Shown here one piece after another: positions 1 through 8,623 of a stretch of 64,000 bases of DNA. Source of the DNA: Pedobacter sp. KBW06 (GTDB taxonomy: Bacteria > Bacteroidota > Bacteroidia > Sphingobacteriales > Sphingobacteriaceae); contig NZ_QAJL01000005.1 in assembly GCF_003852525.1 (NCBI RefSeq), positions 879,230 through 943,229 of the forward strand, given 5' to 3'. A program made the position numbers and the translations under genes. The notes below the pieces were generated by a model. It saw only the letters and a list, made by a program, of their open reading frames with translations. It made no database searches and was not told where the DNA came from. The number at the start of each line of letters is the position of its first letter. Within the stretch, counting starts at the first letter, position 1.

Positions 1-65
1 ACTACCCCGTCGCCCAATAGAATGAGCAGCATAGTACCAATCATTTCTGCAATAAATGGTGTCAT
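1..65 (-). CDS. glpF: Glycerol uptake facilitator GlpF, N-terminal part only
   Basis: The reverse strand from the ATG at 65 reads MTPFIAEMIGTMLLILLGDG, the usual first membrane helix of MIP-family aquaglyceroporins. The family forms a six-helix channel that lets glycerol cross the inner membrane. Only 21 codons are inside the window, so neither NPA motif is visible. It lies downstream of glpK on the same strand, 136 bp away, as the last visible gene of a glpD-glpK-glpF operon. The name rests on the short N terminus plus the context. Confidence 0.82.
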   Translation of the reverse strand, partial: MTPFIAEMIGTMLLILLGDGV

Positions 66-120
66 AGTGTTTATTTTTGGTTGTTATTGATTGAAAATTT
101 TAGGCAATAGTCTTCCCTCA

Positions 121-156
121 CAGGGAGAAACCGTTCAAAATGAACCGCTCTCCCTG
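121..156 (-). promoter_or_regulatory. Stem-loop in the glpK-glpF spacer
   Basis: CAGGGAG (121-127) pairs with CTCCCTG (150-156), and inside it GTTCA (133-137) pairs with TGAAC (141-145) around a three-base loop. It sits between the glpK stop and the glpF start. No long U run follows on the minus strand, so partial termination or mRNA processing within the operon is more likely than a full stop. Function is inferred. Confidence 0.5.
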
Positions 157-201
157 CGTAAAAGCAAGGCGTTTTTATTAAAATTTAAGGGATTTCTGTT
201 G

Positions 202-1704
202 TTATTCTTCCGACCAGTTCATGGTCCTTTCTATTGCTTTTTTCCAGTAACGCAACAGTTCTTTCGCTTTTTCTTTTTCCATCTCCGGCTCGAATTTCTT
301 CTCCACCGCCCATTGTTTCTTGATCTCGTCTACACTTTTCCAGTACCCTACTGCCAGTCCGGCCAGGTAAGCTGCACCCAGCGCAGTGGTTTCCAATACC
401 TTCGGACGGATCACATCACTGCCAAAAATATCTGCCTGGAATTGCATCAGCGCATTATTTTCTACCGCACCACCATCTACACGAAGTTCTGTAGATTTCT
501 TTCCCGAATCAGATTCCATACTTTTCAGCAGGTCGCGCACCTGGAAAGCAATGCCTTCCAATGCCGCACGGGTAATGTGGGCCGAGGTTGTGCCTCTGGT
601 AATTCCGAAGATCGCGCCACGGGCATAAGGATCCCAGTAAGGTGCGCCCAAACCAGTTAAGGCCGGTACAAAATACACCCCTCCATTGTCTTCTACCGAA
701 GCAGCCAGTTTTTCACTTTCGGCCGAAGTCCGGATCACGCCAAGACCATCACGCAGCCATTGAATCGCTGCACCACCTACAAAAACACTTCCTTCCAGCG
801 CATAAGTTACTTTGCCACCAATCTTCCAGGCCACCGTAGTGAGCAGGTTATTTTTAGAAAGTACCGGTTTATGTCCTGTATTCATCAACATGAAACATCC
901 CGTACCATAGGTATTTTTAGTCATCCCCTCATCCACACACATCTGTCCGAATAATGCGGCCTGCTGATCACCGGCAATTCCAGCAATTGGAATTTTAGAG
1001 GCAAAAAGGGTCGTTACCGTATCTCCATAGATCTCCGAACTCTGTTTCACTTCAGGAAGCATGCTTTCCGGAATCGTTAACAGTTCCAGCAATTCCTTAT
1101 CCCATTCCATCGTATGGATGTTAAACATCAGGGTGCGGCTTGCATTAGACACATCGGTGATGTGCATTGCGCCACGGGTAAATTTCCAAACCAGCCAGCT
1201 GTCTACCGTACCGAAACAAAGTTCCCCGTTTTCTGCCCTTTCCCTTGCCCCTTTCACATTGTCCAGGATCCATTTCACCTTAGTTCCGGAGAAATAGGCA
1301 TCAATCACCAATCCTGTTTTTTCCTTAATCTTATCCGACCATCCTTTTTCCTTCAGCTCGTCGCAATATTTTGCCGTTCTTCTGTCCTGCCATACAATCG
1401 CATTGTAAACCGGAATTCCCGTTTCCTTATCCCATACAATCGTCGTTTCGCGTTGGTTCGTGATGCCAATTGCGGCGATGTTGAGCCCGTTCAAATCTGA
1501 TTTCGCGATTACCTCTGCCGCTACGGACGACTGTGAGTACCAGATCTCATTCGCATCATGTTCCACCCATCCCGGTTTAGGAAAGATCTGTTCGAATGGT
1601 TTTTGCGCTACGGCAACAACCTCTCCATCATGGTTAAAAATGATGGCGCGAGAGCTCGTGGTGCCCTGGTCTAGAGCGAGTATGAATTTTTGGTCTGGAT
1701 TCAT
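202..1704 (-). CDS. glpK: Glycerol kinase
   Basis: A 500-residue FGGY-family kinase that phosphorylates glycerol with ATP to glycerol-3-phosphate in the cytoplasm. The N terminus FILALDQGTTSSRAIIF is the phosphate-binding signature of glycerol kinases. Further typical stretches are GITNQRETTIVWD, the IAGIAGDQQAALFGQ loop and LRVDGGAVENNALMQFQADI near the C terminus. Length matches the family (about 500). The start at 1704 gives the canonical N terminus. It lies 50 bp downstream of glpD and upstream of glpF on the same strand, so the three form a glycerol-use operon: uptake, phosphorylation, oxidation. No defects are seen. Confidence 0.97.
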   Translation of the reverse strand: MNPDQKFILALDQGTTSSRAIIFNHDGEVVAVAQKPFEQIFPKPGWVEHDANEIWYSQSSVAAEVIAKSDLNGLNIAAIGITNQRETTIVWDKETGIPVYNAIVWQDRRTAKYCDELKEKGWSDKIKEKTGLVIDAYFSGTKVKWILDNVKGARERAENGELCFGTVDSWLVWKFTRGAMHITDVSNASRTLMFNIHTMEWDKELLELLTIPESMLPEVKQSSEIYGDTVTTLFASKIPIAGIAGDQQAALFGQMCVDEGMTKNTYGTGCFMLMNTGHKPVLSKNNLLTTVAWKIGGKVTYALEGSVFVGGAAIQWLRDGLGVIRTSAESEKLAASVEDNGGVYFVPALTGLGAPYWDPYARGAIFGITRGTTSAHITRAALEGIAFQVRDLLKSMESDSGKKSTELRVDGGAVENNALMQFQADIFGSDVIRPKVLETTALGAAYLAGLAVGYWKSVDEIKKQWAVEKKFEPEMEKEKAKELLRYWKKAIERTMNWSEE

Positions 1705-1754
1705 ATGATATAAGGTTTAATTAGGTATAAAATTTAATTTGGTTATTCAAAAAA

Positions 1755-3317
1755 CTAATCGAGCGTATAAGTTTTGGCCAGCTTCGTAAAGTCCTGCAGC
1801 TCCTGTGCCACCCAGGCCTCATCCAGTTTCAGCTCTTCAGCAATGATGCCCGCAACCGCCGGAGCGGCAAGAACTGCGGCATGTACATCCAGGAACAGCA
1901 AACGGAAACGACGGCCTAAAACATCTTCTACCCTTCGGGCATATTCATTTCTCACCGCCCATACCACCATGGCTTTGGTATATGGATATTCCGGCACCAA
2001 TCTTTCCAGCAAGGCCGGATTTTCGTTGATCAGCTTTTGTACTCCTGCGATGTCAGCGCCGTAAAAATGTAAAGGATCGGCACGGTTAGGTTCCGGCACA
2101 TAACCATGGATCTGAAGTGCTTCCGTTACGCATTTCTTTGCCGGAAGGAAGTTCTTTTCAATCGCCTTGTCCAGCGTATCCTGTGCCATCCGGCGAAACG
2201 TAGTCCATTTCCCACCCGTAATCGTGATCATTCCGGAATCCGAAACGATGATCTTGTGGCTTCTCGAAATTTCTTTGGTCTTCGCTCCTTCCGCTTTCGG
2301 TGCCGCCAATGGGCGCAAACCCGCAAAGACAGCGAGTACATCCGAGCGAAGCGGTTTTTTAACGAAATATTTTCCTGCGGTAGAGAGGATAAATTCAATC
2401 TCTGTATCCAGCGCTCTGGGCTCCAGTTCTGCATGATCTACCAGAGTATCGGTGGTTCCGACAATCAGCTTATTGTGCCATGGCACTGCGAAAAGCACCC
2501 TGCCATCATCCGTTTCCGGAATCATCAGTGCATTTTCGCCCACCATAAAGGAACGGTCCAGGGTGATGTGCACTCCCTGGCTCGGGCGCACCAAATGCGG
2601 TGCTTCCGGTTTGTCCATTTTCAGAATATTGTCTACATAGACACCGGTGGCATTGATCACGATCTTTCCAATCGCCTCATAGCTGTTGCCGGTTTCTATA
2701 TCTTTCACTTTAATCCCGTTTACTTTCTTTTTATCATCTTTCAGCAAACCTTCTACCTTCATGTAGTTCAGCACGGTCGCCCCGTTTTCGATGGCGGTCT
2801 GTGCAATGTTCAGCGCCAGGCGGGAATCGTCAAACTGACCATCATGATAAACCACCCCTCCTTTTAACCCTTCCTGTCTGATAGAAGGTAATGCTTCGAT
2901 GGTTTTCTTTTTGCTGATGTATTTCGATGCGCCAAGACTCAGCTTACCCGCAAGCAGGTCGTAAAACTTCAATCCTATAGTATACTTCACATTGTTGAAC
3001 CAGGAATAGTTCGGGATCACAAAAGTTTCGTTTTTTGTCAGGTGAGGTGCGTTTTTCAACAACAATCCCCGTTCATGACAAGCTTCACGCACCAAACCAA
3101 GATCGCCCTGCGCCATATAACGCACACCACCATGCACCAGTTTCGTTGCCTTACTGGAAGTTCCCTTGGCATAATCCGCCTGTTCTACCAGCAAAGTTTT
3201 GTAACCACGTGTGGCCGCATCCATTGCAATACCTAAACCTGTAGCCCCGCCACCAATGATGATTACATCCCATTGCGTGCCGGCAGCTAAATTCTGTATC
3301 AATTGAAGTCTATTCAT
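1755..3317 (-). CDS. glpD: Aerobic glycerol-3-phosphate dehydrogenase
   Basis: FAD-dependent enzyme that oxidises glycerol-3-phosphate to dihydroxyacetone phosphate at the inner membrane and passes electrons to quinone. The Rossmann dinucleotide motif DVIIIGGGATGLG lies near residue 20, followed by TRGYKTLLVEQADYAKGTSSKATKL cut here into its parts: TRGYKTLLVEQ and GTSSKATKLVHGG, both typical of GlpD. The C-terminal GlpD cap domain is present (EYPYTKAMVVWAVRNEYA). The frame is open to 3359, but the start at 3317 (MNRLQLIQNL) is preferred: it places the FAD motif at the normal distance and leaves the upstream inverted repeat untranslated. The product is 520 residues. First gene of the glpD-glpK-glpF operon. 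Confidence 0.95.
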   Translation of the reverse strand: MNRLQLIQNLAAGTQWDVIIIGGGATGLGIAMDAATRGYKTLLVEQADYAKGTSSKATKLVHGGVRYMAQGDLGLVREACHERGLLLKNAPHLTKNETFVIPNYSWFNNVKYTIGLKFYDLLAGKLSLGASKYISKKKTIEALPSIRQEGLKGGVVYHDGQFDDSRLALNIAQTAIENGATVLNYMKVEGLLKDDKKKVNGIKVKDIETGNSYEAIGKIVINATGVYVDNILKMDKPEAPHLVRPSQGVHITLDRSFMVGENALMIPETDDGRVLFAVPWHNKLIVGTTDTLVDHAELEPRALDTEIEFILSTAGKYFVKKPLRSDVLAVFAGLRPLAAPKAEGAKTKEISRSHKIIVSDSGMITITGGKWTTFRRMAQDTLDKAIEKNFLPAKKCVTEALQIHGYVPEPNRADPLHFYGADIAGVQKLINENPALLERLVPEYPYTKAMVVWAVRNEYARRVEDVLGRRFRLLFLDVHAAVLAAPAVAGIIAEELKLDEAWVAQELQDFTKLAKTYTLD

Positions 3318-3335
3318 AATTGCATCTTTTAATAA

Positions 3336-3360
3336 AATGAAACTTTCAACTAGTTTCATT
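3336..3360. promoter_or_regulatory. Inverted repeat upstream of glpD (operator candidate)
   Basis: AATGAAAC (3336-3343) and GTTTCATT (3353-3360) form a perfect 8-bp inverted repeat around a 9-bp spacer. It lies 19-43 bp upstream of the glpD start and just downstream of the predicted promoter, a position suited to a repressor site for the glycerol operon. The binding protein is unknown; no glp regulator gene is seen beside it. Confidence 0.5.
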
Positions 3361-3368
3361 TACTTTCA

Positions 3369-3400
3369 CAAATTTGTCTTATTATACTTTCATTTCCAAA
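3369..3400 (-). promoter_or_regulatory. Predicted promoter of glpD-glpK-glpF
   Basis: On the minus strand TTTG (3400-3397) is followed after 20 bp by CAAATTTG (3376-3369), close to the Bacteroidota consensus of TTTG and TAnnTTTG at 19-21 bp spacing. Transcription would begin near 3362, at the edge of the inverted repeat. Confidence 0.45.
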
Positions 3401-3589
3401 TTATTCCTAAGTTTTTTTCTGAACCCGCCAATTATCAGGAAATCAGAAAACAGAAAAACACTTAAAAAAGCAGGTCATTGAACATTTAAGCAGAATAATT
3501 CAAATCATTTAGCAGCAATAACCACACCAGTAAACAACAGGGCTTCTTTTCTATTTTACGAAAGCATTTGAAATTAAAACAGATCGAAA

Positions 3590-4582
3590 CTATCCGTTTT
3601 TAGCGCCTTTAAGGATGGTACTAGGCGGGTATCCCCAATATTGTTTAAAGGCAGCGGTAAAGTTAGACAGGTTCTGGTAGCCCAGCAGCTCCGCGATTTC
3701 CCCTACACTCTTTTCCTTCTCTAATAAGAACTGCCTGGCCTGTTCCATGCGAACCTGCTGCAGGTAACCGAACACTGTAGTCCCAAACAACTCTTTAAAG
3801 CCCTTTTTCAGTTTAAAATCGTTCGTTCCTACCTTATGTGCCAGTTCAATGATCGAACATGGTGTACTGCTGTTCAAGCGGATATATTCTTTTGCAGCAT
3901 GGATCTTTTCGACATCAGCGGTCTTCAGCGATTGCTTCTGTCCTATATTGGATACCACATCAGACAAGTCCAGTTGCAAAGCGAAAAGCTCATGAACCTT
4001 GGCTTCCAGGAAGATTTTACGCGTTAATCCGGAAAAAGGACAGGTTTTCATTTCCCCAATGATCCGTTTCATCGCAGGCGTTACCGGCAAGGCTTGTTTG
4101 AAAAGCTGGGTAGAGGCATCTCCGGCAATGCCCTGGATAAACTGGTCCAGAACTTTATGCTGTCCATACCATTGATCCAGAAATCCGGCGTTTAAATGAA
4201 TGTCGAAGGTTTCGTATTGTTTCCCTTCTTCAAATTCCACAAAACCCATCCCTCCTTTTAAGCTGAGCAAATTCTGCTGCATGCCTTCTACGAGCTGTCC
4301 TTTCTTCCCTTTTTCGCCAAAGCGAACAGAATTCGTCAGGTTAAAATGCATCTCCAGACAAGGATGTTCCATCTCAGAATTAAAAATCAGGTTCTTATCC
4401 ATCTGGTAATGTCCGTTTAAAACAGAACCGATCCCCAGGCCGCTTTCCTGGTAGCTGATCGTTCCAAATTCATGGTCTAAAGAAGTAGTGGTTTCTAAAA
4501 CGAAACCATCCGAAAGGACGGTCGCCTCCGCCTGATCATAAAACAGCTCCTGCAAAAAATTAGACTCCAGACTAAACTTCAT
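3590..4582 (-). CDS. AraC-family regulator next to a TonB receptor (PchR-like)
   Basis: A 330-residue transcription regulator. The last 100 residues form an AraC-type double helix-turn-helix (AKEYIRLN, IIELAHKVGTNDFKLKKGFK, VRMEQARQFLLEKEKSVGEIAELLGYQNLSNFTAAFKQYWGYPPS). The N-terminal 200 residues are a poorly conserved sensing domain. Regulators of this layout in Bacteroidota often resemble PchR, which controls siderophore receptor genes. It is divergent from the TonB receptor at 4741 with 158 bp between, so it probably controls that gene and itself. Effector ligand is not known; a ferric siderophore is the likely guess. Confidence 0.85.
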   Translation of the reverse strand: MKFSLESNFLQELFYDQAEATVLSDGFVLETTTSLDHEFGTISYQESGLGIGSVLNGHYQMDKNLIFNSEMEHPCLEMHFNLTNSVRFGEKGKKGQLVEGMQQNLLSLKGGMGFVEFEEGKQYETFDIHLNAGFLDQWYGQHKVLDQFIQGIAGDASTQLFKQALPVTPAMKRIIGEMKTCPFSGLTRKIFLEAKVHELFALQLDLSDVVSNIGQKQSLKTADVEKIHAAKEYIRLNSSTPCSIIELAHKVGTNDFKLKKGFKELFGTTVFGYLQQVRMEQARQFLLEKEKSVGEIAELLGYQNLSNFTAAFKQYWGYPPSTILKGAKNG

Positions 4583-4608
4583 ACCTCTTCACATTATTTG
4601 GAAAGCGT

Positions 4609-4639
4609 CTAAATTACGAAAAGAATAAATAATCCCAAA
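4609..4639 (-). promoter_or_regulatory. Predicted promoter of the AraC regulator
   Basis: Minus strand: TTTG (4639-4636), 19 bp, then TAATTTAG (4616-4609), one mismatch from TAnnTTTG. It is about 27 bp upstream of the ATG at 4582. Confidence 0.4.
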
Positions 4640-4688
4640 TTCATAATTCTTGCTCCCTAATTGGTAAACAGCCTTTTTCTGCCCCGGT

Positions 4689-4696
4689 TACTTTTG
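4689..4696 (+). promoter_or_regulatory. Predicted -7 element of the TonB receptor gene
   Basis: TACTTTTG matches TAnnTTTG, 44 bp upstream of the start at 4741. No good -33 TTG is found at 19-21 bp, which fits a promoter that needs an activator such as the divergent AraC protein. Confidence 0.4.
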
Positions 4697-4740
4697 CATC
4701 GCCATTAAGAACATGCCCTTAAAGGCTTCTATACAAAAGG

Positions 4741-6990
4741 ATGATCATACATAATTTCTATAAAAAGCCCCTGCTCACGATGACCTGGGCATTGCTAATG
4801 GGTTCCGCCACTGCGCAGGAAGTCAGAAAAGACAGTGTTTCCAAATCCAAAGCACTGAAGGAAGTAGAAATCAGGACCCGTACAAAAATTACCGAAATCA
4901 AAGAATCCCCTCTTAACATCACGGTTATTGATGTAAAGAAAGTACATGGAGAAAGTGGAAACCTCGTTGACCTCATCAATCGATCCCCCGGAGTCAGGTT
5001 GCGAAGTGATGGCTACCTCGGTGCACCCATCAACATTTCTCTGAACGGACTGGAAGGCAAGGCTATTGCGCTGTTTAAAGACGGAATTCCCCTCTCCGTC
5101 TTCGGCCATAGCTTTGACCCCAGTTTACTTCCGGTCAATATGCTGGACCGCGTAGAGGTTTACAAAGGCGTATTGCCCGTATCCCTGGGTGCAGATGCTT
5201 TGGGTGGCGCCATTAACTTCATCAGCCGTTACCCGGCGAAGCGAACGATAGACCTTTCGTACGAACTCAGTAGCTATAACACCCATCGGGCTTCCCTTAC
5301 CTTTTACGCCCCTTCCCAGAAAACCAAGCTCTATACCGGGCTCAACGCCTCTTTCGCGTATTCGGATAACAACTATACTGAAGAACGCGCCTATAATGAT
5401 CGGCCCAACAGCTCAGAAACCTATTTTGAACGGGTAAAATACCTCAACAACAAAACCAGAACCGCCACCGCCGAAGCCTATATCGGCCTCCGCCATCAAA
5501 GCTGGGCAGACGACATCCGCCTTACCCTCATTGGCTCCACTTTCTACAGAGGCGTTCCTTTCATTCCTTTTGCTACGCCCAGGTATTTTGCGGTCCATGC
5601 CTATTCCGACGAAAAAAACATCACGCCGATGTTGCGTTATGATAAAAAGCTCCTCCACAACAAGCTTGAGCTCAATGCGGTGGCTTCCTATTCCTGGGTA
5701 AGTACAATCTTTCGGGATACGAGTTTGAATAAATACGACCGGTATGGCAACTTTTTAAAACGGGAAGAGCTTACACCTCAGGTCAGAAGAGAACTCCAGG
5801 GCACAGGACGGGACCTTTCTTTAGACTACAAAATAGCCGCATTGCGTTTCAATGCCGTTTACCGCATCCATTCACAACATGCCCTGGAATTCAACAACGT
5901 TTATACCAGCAATCAGCGCATCGGATCAGATCCATTGGGTGGCATCACAGCTTTTACCAATCTTGATGTGTACCGAACCCCGGCGAAATACAGCAAAAAC
6001 ATCACCGCAGCAGGCCTTCACTCCTGGCTGCTCGACAACAAACTGGAAAACATGATCGCGGTTAAACATTACCGGATGAATACTTCCGGATTCTCCAACT
6101 ATCAGGCCGAAGGTGGAGAAAGCATAGAACGGAACTCCGAAAACAAATGGGGATGGATGGAAGGACTCAGCTACCGGCCTCATGACCGATGGCTCGGTAA
6201 AGTCTCTTACGAATACGCCACGCGTGTACCGGATGATGTGGAAGTCTATGGCGATGCGATCAGAACGAGCGGAAACTTCAACTTAAAACCAGAACGCAGT
6301 CATAATTACAACCTTCAGTTACAATACAACAGCATCAGGCGGGGCGTAGGCGCATTGGAAATCATAGCCAATTATTTTATCAGAAACACCAGTCAGCTGA
6401 TCCAGCTGTACCGGGACATTCCCAAATCTTACTACCTGAACCAGGATAAGGTGAAAATACAGGGAATCGAATTTGATGTCCAGTACCGCCCTTTCGCCCT
6501 GCTCTCTCTCGCTGCAAATGCCACTTATCAGGATGTGAGAAATTACCAGACCAGGTTGTATTCTTATGGACCATTACTTCAAACGCCAATATACAAAGGA
6601 CGTCTGGCCAATACACCTCCCCTGTTTGGCAACGCACAGGCGAGGTTGCATTTCAAGGATTTCCTGCAAAAAGGCAGCACCACAGAAGTCTATTGGTATT
6701 ACAGTTATACGCACCGGTTCTACAGTCAGAATTACGACGACAGCTTAACAGGCGCCATCGGTTTCTTTGAACGCTTCCCTGAGGGTTATGCCAATCAAAA
6801 CTCCTGGTTGCCGCAGGACGGACGAATGGGCCAGCAAAATCATTCCATAGGCATCATGCAAAAGCTGGCCCGCCCTAATGGAAGCCTGAGCCTGGAGTGC
6901 CATAACCTCACGAATCAGCAACTTTTTGACAACCTGTATGTCGAGAAACCCGGCAGAACATTCCACCTCAAACTCAGCATTTCTTTATAA
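4741..6990 (+). CDS. TonB-dependent outer-membrane receptor (probable siderophore receptor)
   Basis: A 749-residue outer-membrane receptor. Residues 1-26 are a signal peptide ending ATAQ. A plug domain follows directly (ESPLNITVIDVKKV, LINRSPGVRLRSDGYLG, ISLNGLEGKAIALFKDGIPL, LDRVEVYKGVLPVSLGADALGGAINFISR), then a long beta-barrel rich in aromatic strands, ending in the typical LECHNLTNQQLFDNLY ... FHLKLSISL. There is no N-terminal carboxypeptidase-like domain, unlike SusC receptors, so iron-complex or small-ligand uptake fits better than polysaccharide uptake. The adjacent AraC regulator and the DUF4374 lipoprotein 19 bp downstream support a siderophore system. The substrate cannot be read from sequence. 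Confidence 0.92.
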   Translation: MIIHNFYKKPLLTMTWALLMGSATAQEVRKDSVSKSKALKEVEIRTRTKITEIKESPLNITVIDVKKVHGESGNLVDLINRSPGVRLRSDGYLGAPINISLNGLEGKAIALFKDGIPLSVFGHSFDPSLLPVNMLDRVEVYKGVLPVSLGADALGGAINFISRYPAKRTIDLSYELSSYNTHRASLTFYAPSQKTKLYTGLNASFAYSDNNYTEERAYNDRPNSSETYFERVKYLNNKTRTATAEAYIGLRHQSWADDIRLTLIGSTFYRGVPFIPFATPRYFAVHAYSDEKNITPMLRYDKKLLHNKLELNAVASYSWVSTIFRDTSLNKYDRYGNFLKREELTPQVRRELQGTGRDLSLDYKIAALRFNAVYRIHSQHALEFNNVYTSNQRIGSDPLGGITAFTNLDVYRTPAKYSKNITAAGLHSWLLDNKLENMIAVKHYRMNTSGFSNYQAEGGESIERNSENKWGWMEGLSYRPHDRWLGKVSYEYATRVPDDVEVYGDAIRTSGNFNLKPERSHNYNLQLQYNSIRRGVGALEIIANYFIRNTSQLIQLYRDIPKSYYLNQDKVKIQGIEFDVQYRPFALLSLAANATYQDVRNYQTRLYSYGPLLQTPIYKGRLANTPPLFGNAQARLHFKDFLQKGSTTEVYWYYSYTHRFYSQNYDDSLTGAIGFFERFPEGYANQNSWLPQDGRMGQQNHSIGIMQKLARPNGSLSLECHNLTNQQLFDNLYVEKPGRTFHLKLSISL

Positions 6991-7009
6991 CCATAAATAC
7001 ATAAAAACC

Positions 7010-8242
7010 ATGTTTAAACAAATCAAACCCACTCTGCTTATAGCCATGTGTACGATCCTCTTTGCCTGCAAAAAGGACGCTAAAGTAGTGACGCCCCCGC
7101 CAACATCAGATCCTAAAAGCACCTGGATCATTTATAACGGAGAAGCCAACTGGTCTGGATTAATCAGCCCTTCTCAAGGCCTCCCTACCGGAGAGTTTCC
7201 CATATCAAGCCTTAAAGGTGGTTATCAGCTGGGTTATGCTGCAGGTGGCCGTGTATTCGGCAAATACATCTATAAGCTAAACAGCAACGCTAAAAAAGGT
7301 ATTCAGCGCCTGGAAGTGAATGCTGCAGGAACTGTGGTAGAAGCCGGATTCCTGGAAACGCCTTTCAGCAGTGATGCGGAAGAAGGAAATTTTCACATCA
7401 GCAGCGCTGATAAAGGTTATTACTGGGACTCTTCCAGAGGAAGAATGAAAATTCAAACCTTTAATCCTACCACCATGGTGCGTACAGGAGAAATCGACCT
7501 GAGTGCGTTAACTAAAGGGGCTTCTTACGAAGCTGCAGGACAACTGGTGATTGCAGAGAAAGAAGGAAAACTGTTTGTAGACCTTCAATATGGCACCAGG
7601 ACGGCGGCATGGCAGATCGTACCGAACGATGAAAATGTATATATCGCGGTGATTGACATTGCGAGTCAGAAATACGAAAGCACTACACAATATGCTAAAG
7701 CATCTAACCTTGGCCTTTTTGGCGATCATCCACTATGGAATGTGGATGCAGTAACGGGAGATCTATACGTGGTAGCAGTGAGCAACATGAAAACCCAAAC
7801 TCCTGAATCAAAGATTCTCAGGATCAAAAAAGGCTCCACTGCTTTTGATGCTACATTTCAGCTGAGCATTAAAGATTACCAGTATCCAAGTGATTTCAAT
7901 GCTTTATTTGCGTATGATGGCAAGATCTATACGAAGATCTCTTCCCGCCCTGCGGGATATTATAGCGGTGGAACCCATGGAACAAGATACCGTGACGACA
8001 TCTGGTACTGGACTTCGATCGATGTGGTATCTAAAAGAGCAACAAGGTTAAACATCCCGGTAGACAATTTCTTCTGCTACCAGCAGCCTTTCCTTGCAGA
8101 TGGCAAAATATACTTCATCTCGAACAATGCGATCGATAGCTTCTCAGGTTTGTATGAGCTTGATCCGAAAACCGGAACAGCAAAAGAAAACTTCCGTTTA
8201 AAAGGCGGCAGCAAGTTAATGGGCGTAAACAGGCTTCAATAA
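7010..8242 (+). CDS. DUF4374-like lipoprotein, partner of the TonB receptor
   Basis: A 410-residue secreted lipoprotein: signal peptide with lipobox LFAC and Cys followed by KKD. The frame is open upstream inside the receptor gene, but the ATG at 7010 gives a clean signal peptide and starts 19 bp after the receptor stop, so the two are cotranscribed. Repeated segments with alternating short strands (SADKGYYWDSSRGRMKIQTF; VTGDLYVVAV; DGKIYTKISS; ADGKIYFISNNAIDS) suggest a beta-propeller. DUF4374 proteins are found beside TonB receptors in Bacteroidota; from memory, the enterobactin-binding XusB of Bacteroides is of this kind, which was not checked. Likely role: surface capture of an iron chelate for the receptor. 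Confidence 0.75.
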   Translation: MFKQIKPTLLIAMCTILFACKKDAKVVTPPPTSDPKSTWIIYNGEANWSGLISPSQGLPTGEFPISSLKGGYQLGYAAGGRVFGKYIYKLNSNAKKGIQRLEVNAAGTVVEAGFLETPFSSDAEEGNFHISSADKGYYWDSSRGRMKIQTFNPTTMVRTGEIDLSALTKGASYEAAGQLVIAEKEGKLFVDLQYGTRTAAWQIVPNDENVYIAVIDIASQKYESTTQYAKASNLGLFGDHPLWNVDAVTGDLYVVAVSNMKTQTPESKILRIKKGSTAFDATFQLSIKDYQYPSDFNALFAYDGKIYTKISSRPAGYYSGGTHGTRYRDDIWYWTSIDVVSKRATRLNIPVDNFFCYQQPFLADGKIYFISNNAIDSFSGLYELDPKTGTAKENFRLKGGSKLMGVNRLQ

Positions 8243-8251
8243 GCTGGATTT

Positions 8252-8295
8252 ATTAAAGAGGAAAAGCAGGTTTTTCTGTTGCTTTCCTCTTTAAT
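8252..8295 (+). terminator. Terminator after the receptor/lipoprotein operon
   Basis: ATTAAAGAGGAAAAGCA (8252-8268) pairs with TGTTGCTTTCCTCTTTAAT across a short loop with one bulge. It begins 10 bp after the stop at 8242. There is no strong U tract, but the stem is long. Confidence 0.65.
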
Positions 8296-8400
8296 TATGA
8301 GAACTGGTATTGTTTCTGTTTTTTACGCAAAAACATTTTAGCTGGAATTCAATACTTTACAGTATTTTGTCAATAAATGTTCAAATTTAACATGATTAGG

Positions 8401-8431
8401 TTGGCAACTTAATTTTAAAATTCTATCTTTG
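8401..8431 (+). promoter_or_regulatory. Promoter of tRNA-Lys
   Basis: TTGG (8401-8404), 19 bp, TATCTTTG (8424-8431): an exact match to the Bacteroidota TTG / TAnnTTTG consensus at correct spacing. Transcription would start near 8438, some 17 bp before the mature tRNA. Confidence 0.75.
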
Positions 8432-8454
8432 CCGCTCTTCAAAACAACGAAGAA

Positions 8455-8530
8455 GATTCCGTAGCTCAGCTGGTAGAGCATTACACTTTTAATGTAGTGG
8501 TCCTGGGTTCGAATCCCAGCGGGATCACCA
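8455..8530 (+). tRNA. tRNA-Lys (anticodon TTT)
   Basis: Complete cloverleaf of 76 nt with an encoded CCA end. Acceptor GATTCCG pairs with CGGGATC (one G-U); D arm GCTC...GAGC; anticodon stem TTACA/TGTAG with loop CTTTTAA, anticodon TTT at 8488-8490; T arm with GGTTCGAATCC. Discriminator base A at 8527, then CCA. Anticodon TTT reads lysine codons AAA and AAG. Confidence 0.97.
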
Positions 8531-8538
8531 GAATACAA

Positions 8539-8575
8539 AAGCACTTCTAACATAACTTAGAGGTGCTTTTTTTTT
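8539..8575 (+). terminator. Intrinsic terminator of tRNA-Lys
   Basis: AAGCACTTCTAA (8539-8550) and TTAGAGGTGCTT (8557-8568) form a 12-bp stem with one G-T pair and a six-base loop, followed by seven more T. It sits 9 bp after the CCA end. Confidence 0.85.
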
Positions 8576-8623
8576 ACCAGATATTCAATTTGACCTCACA
8601 CGTCTCAAAACATAGTGCATAAA

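Noticed and set aside
2106..2867. Plus-strand open frame of 253 codons opposite glpD
   Set aside because: It is antisense to well-conserved glpD coding sequence and has no recognisable features.
8338..8553. Minus-strand open frame of 71 codons with GIRTQDHYIKS
   Set aside because: It is the reverse reading of the tRNA-Lys gene, a well-known kind of false protein call.
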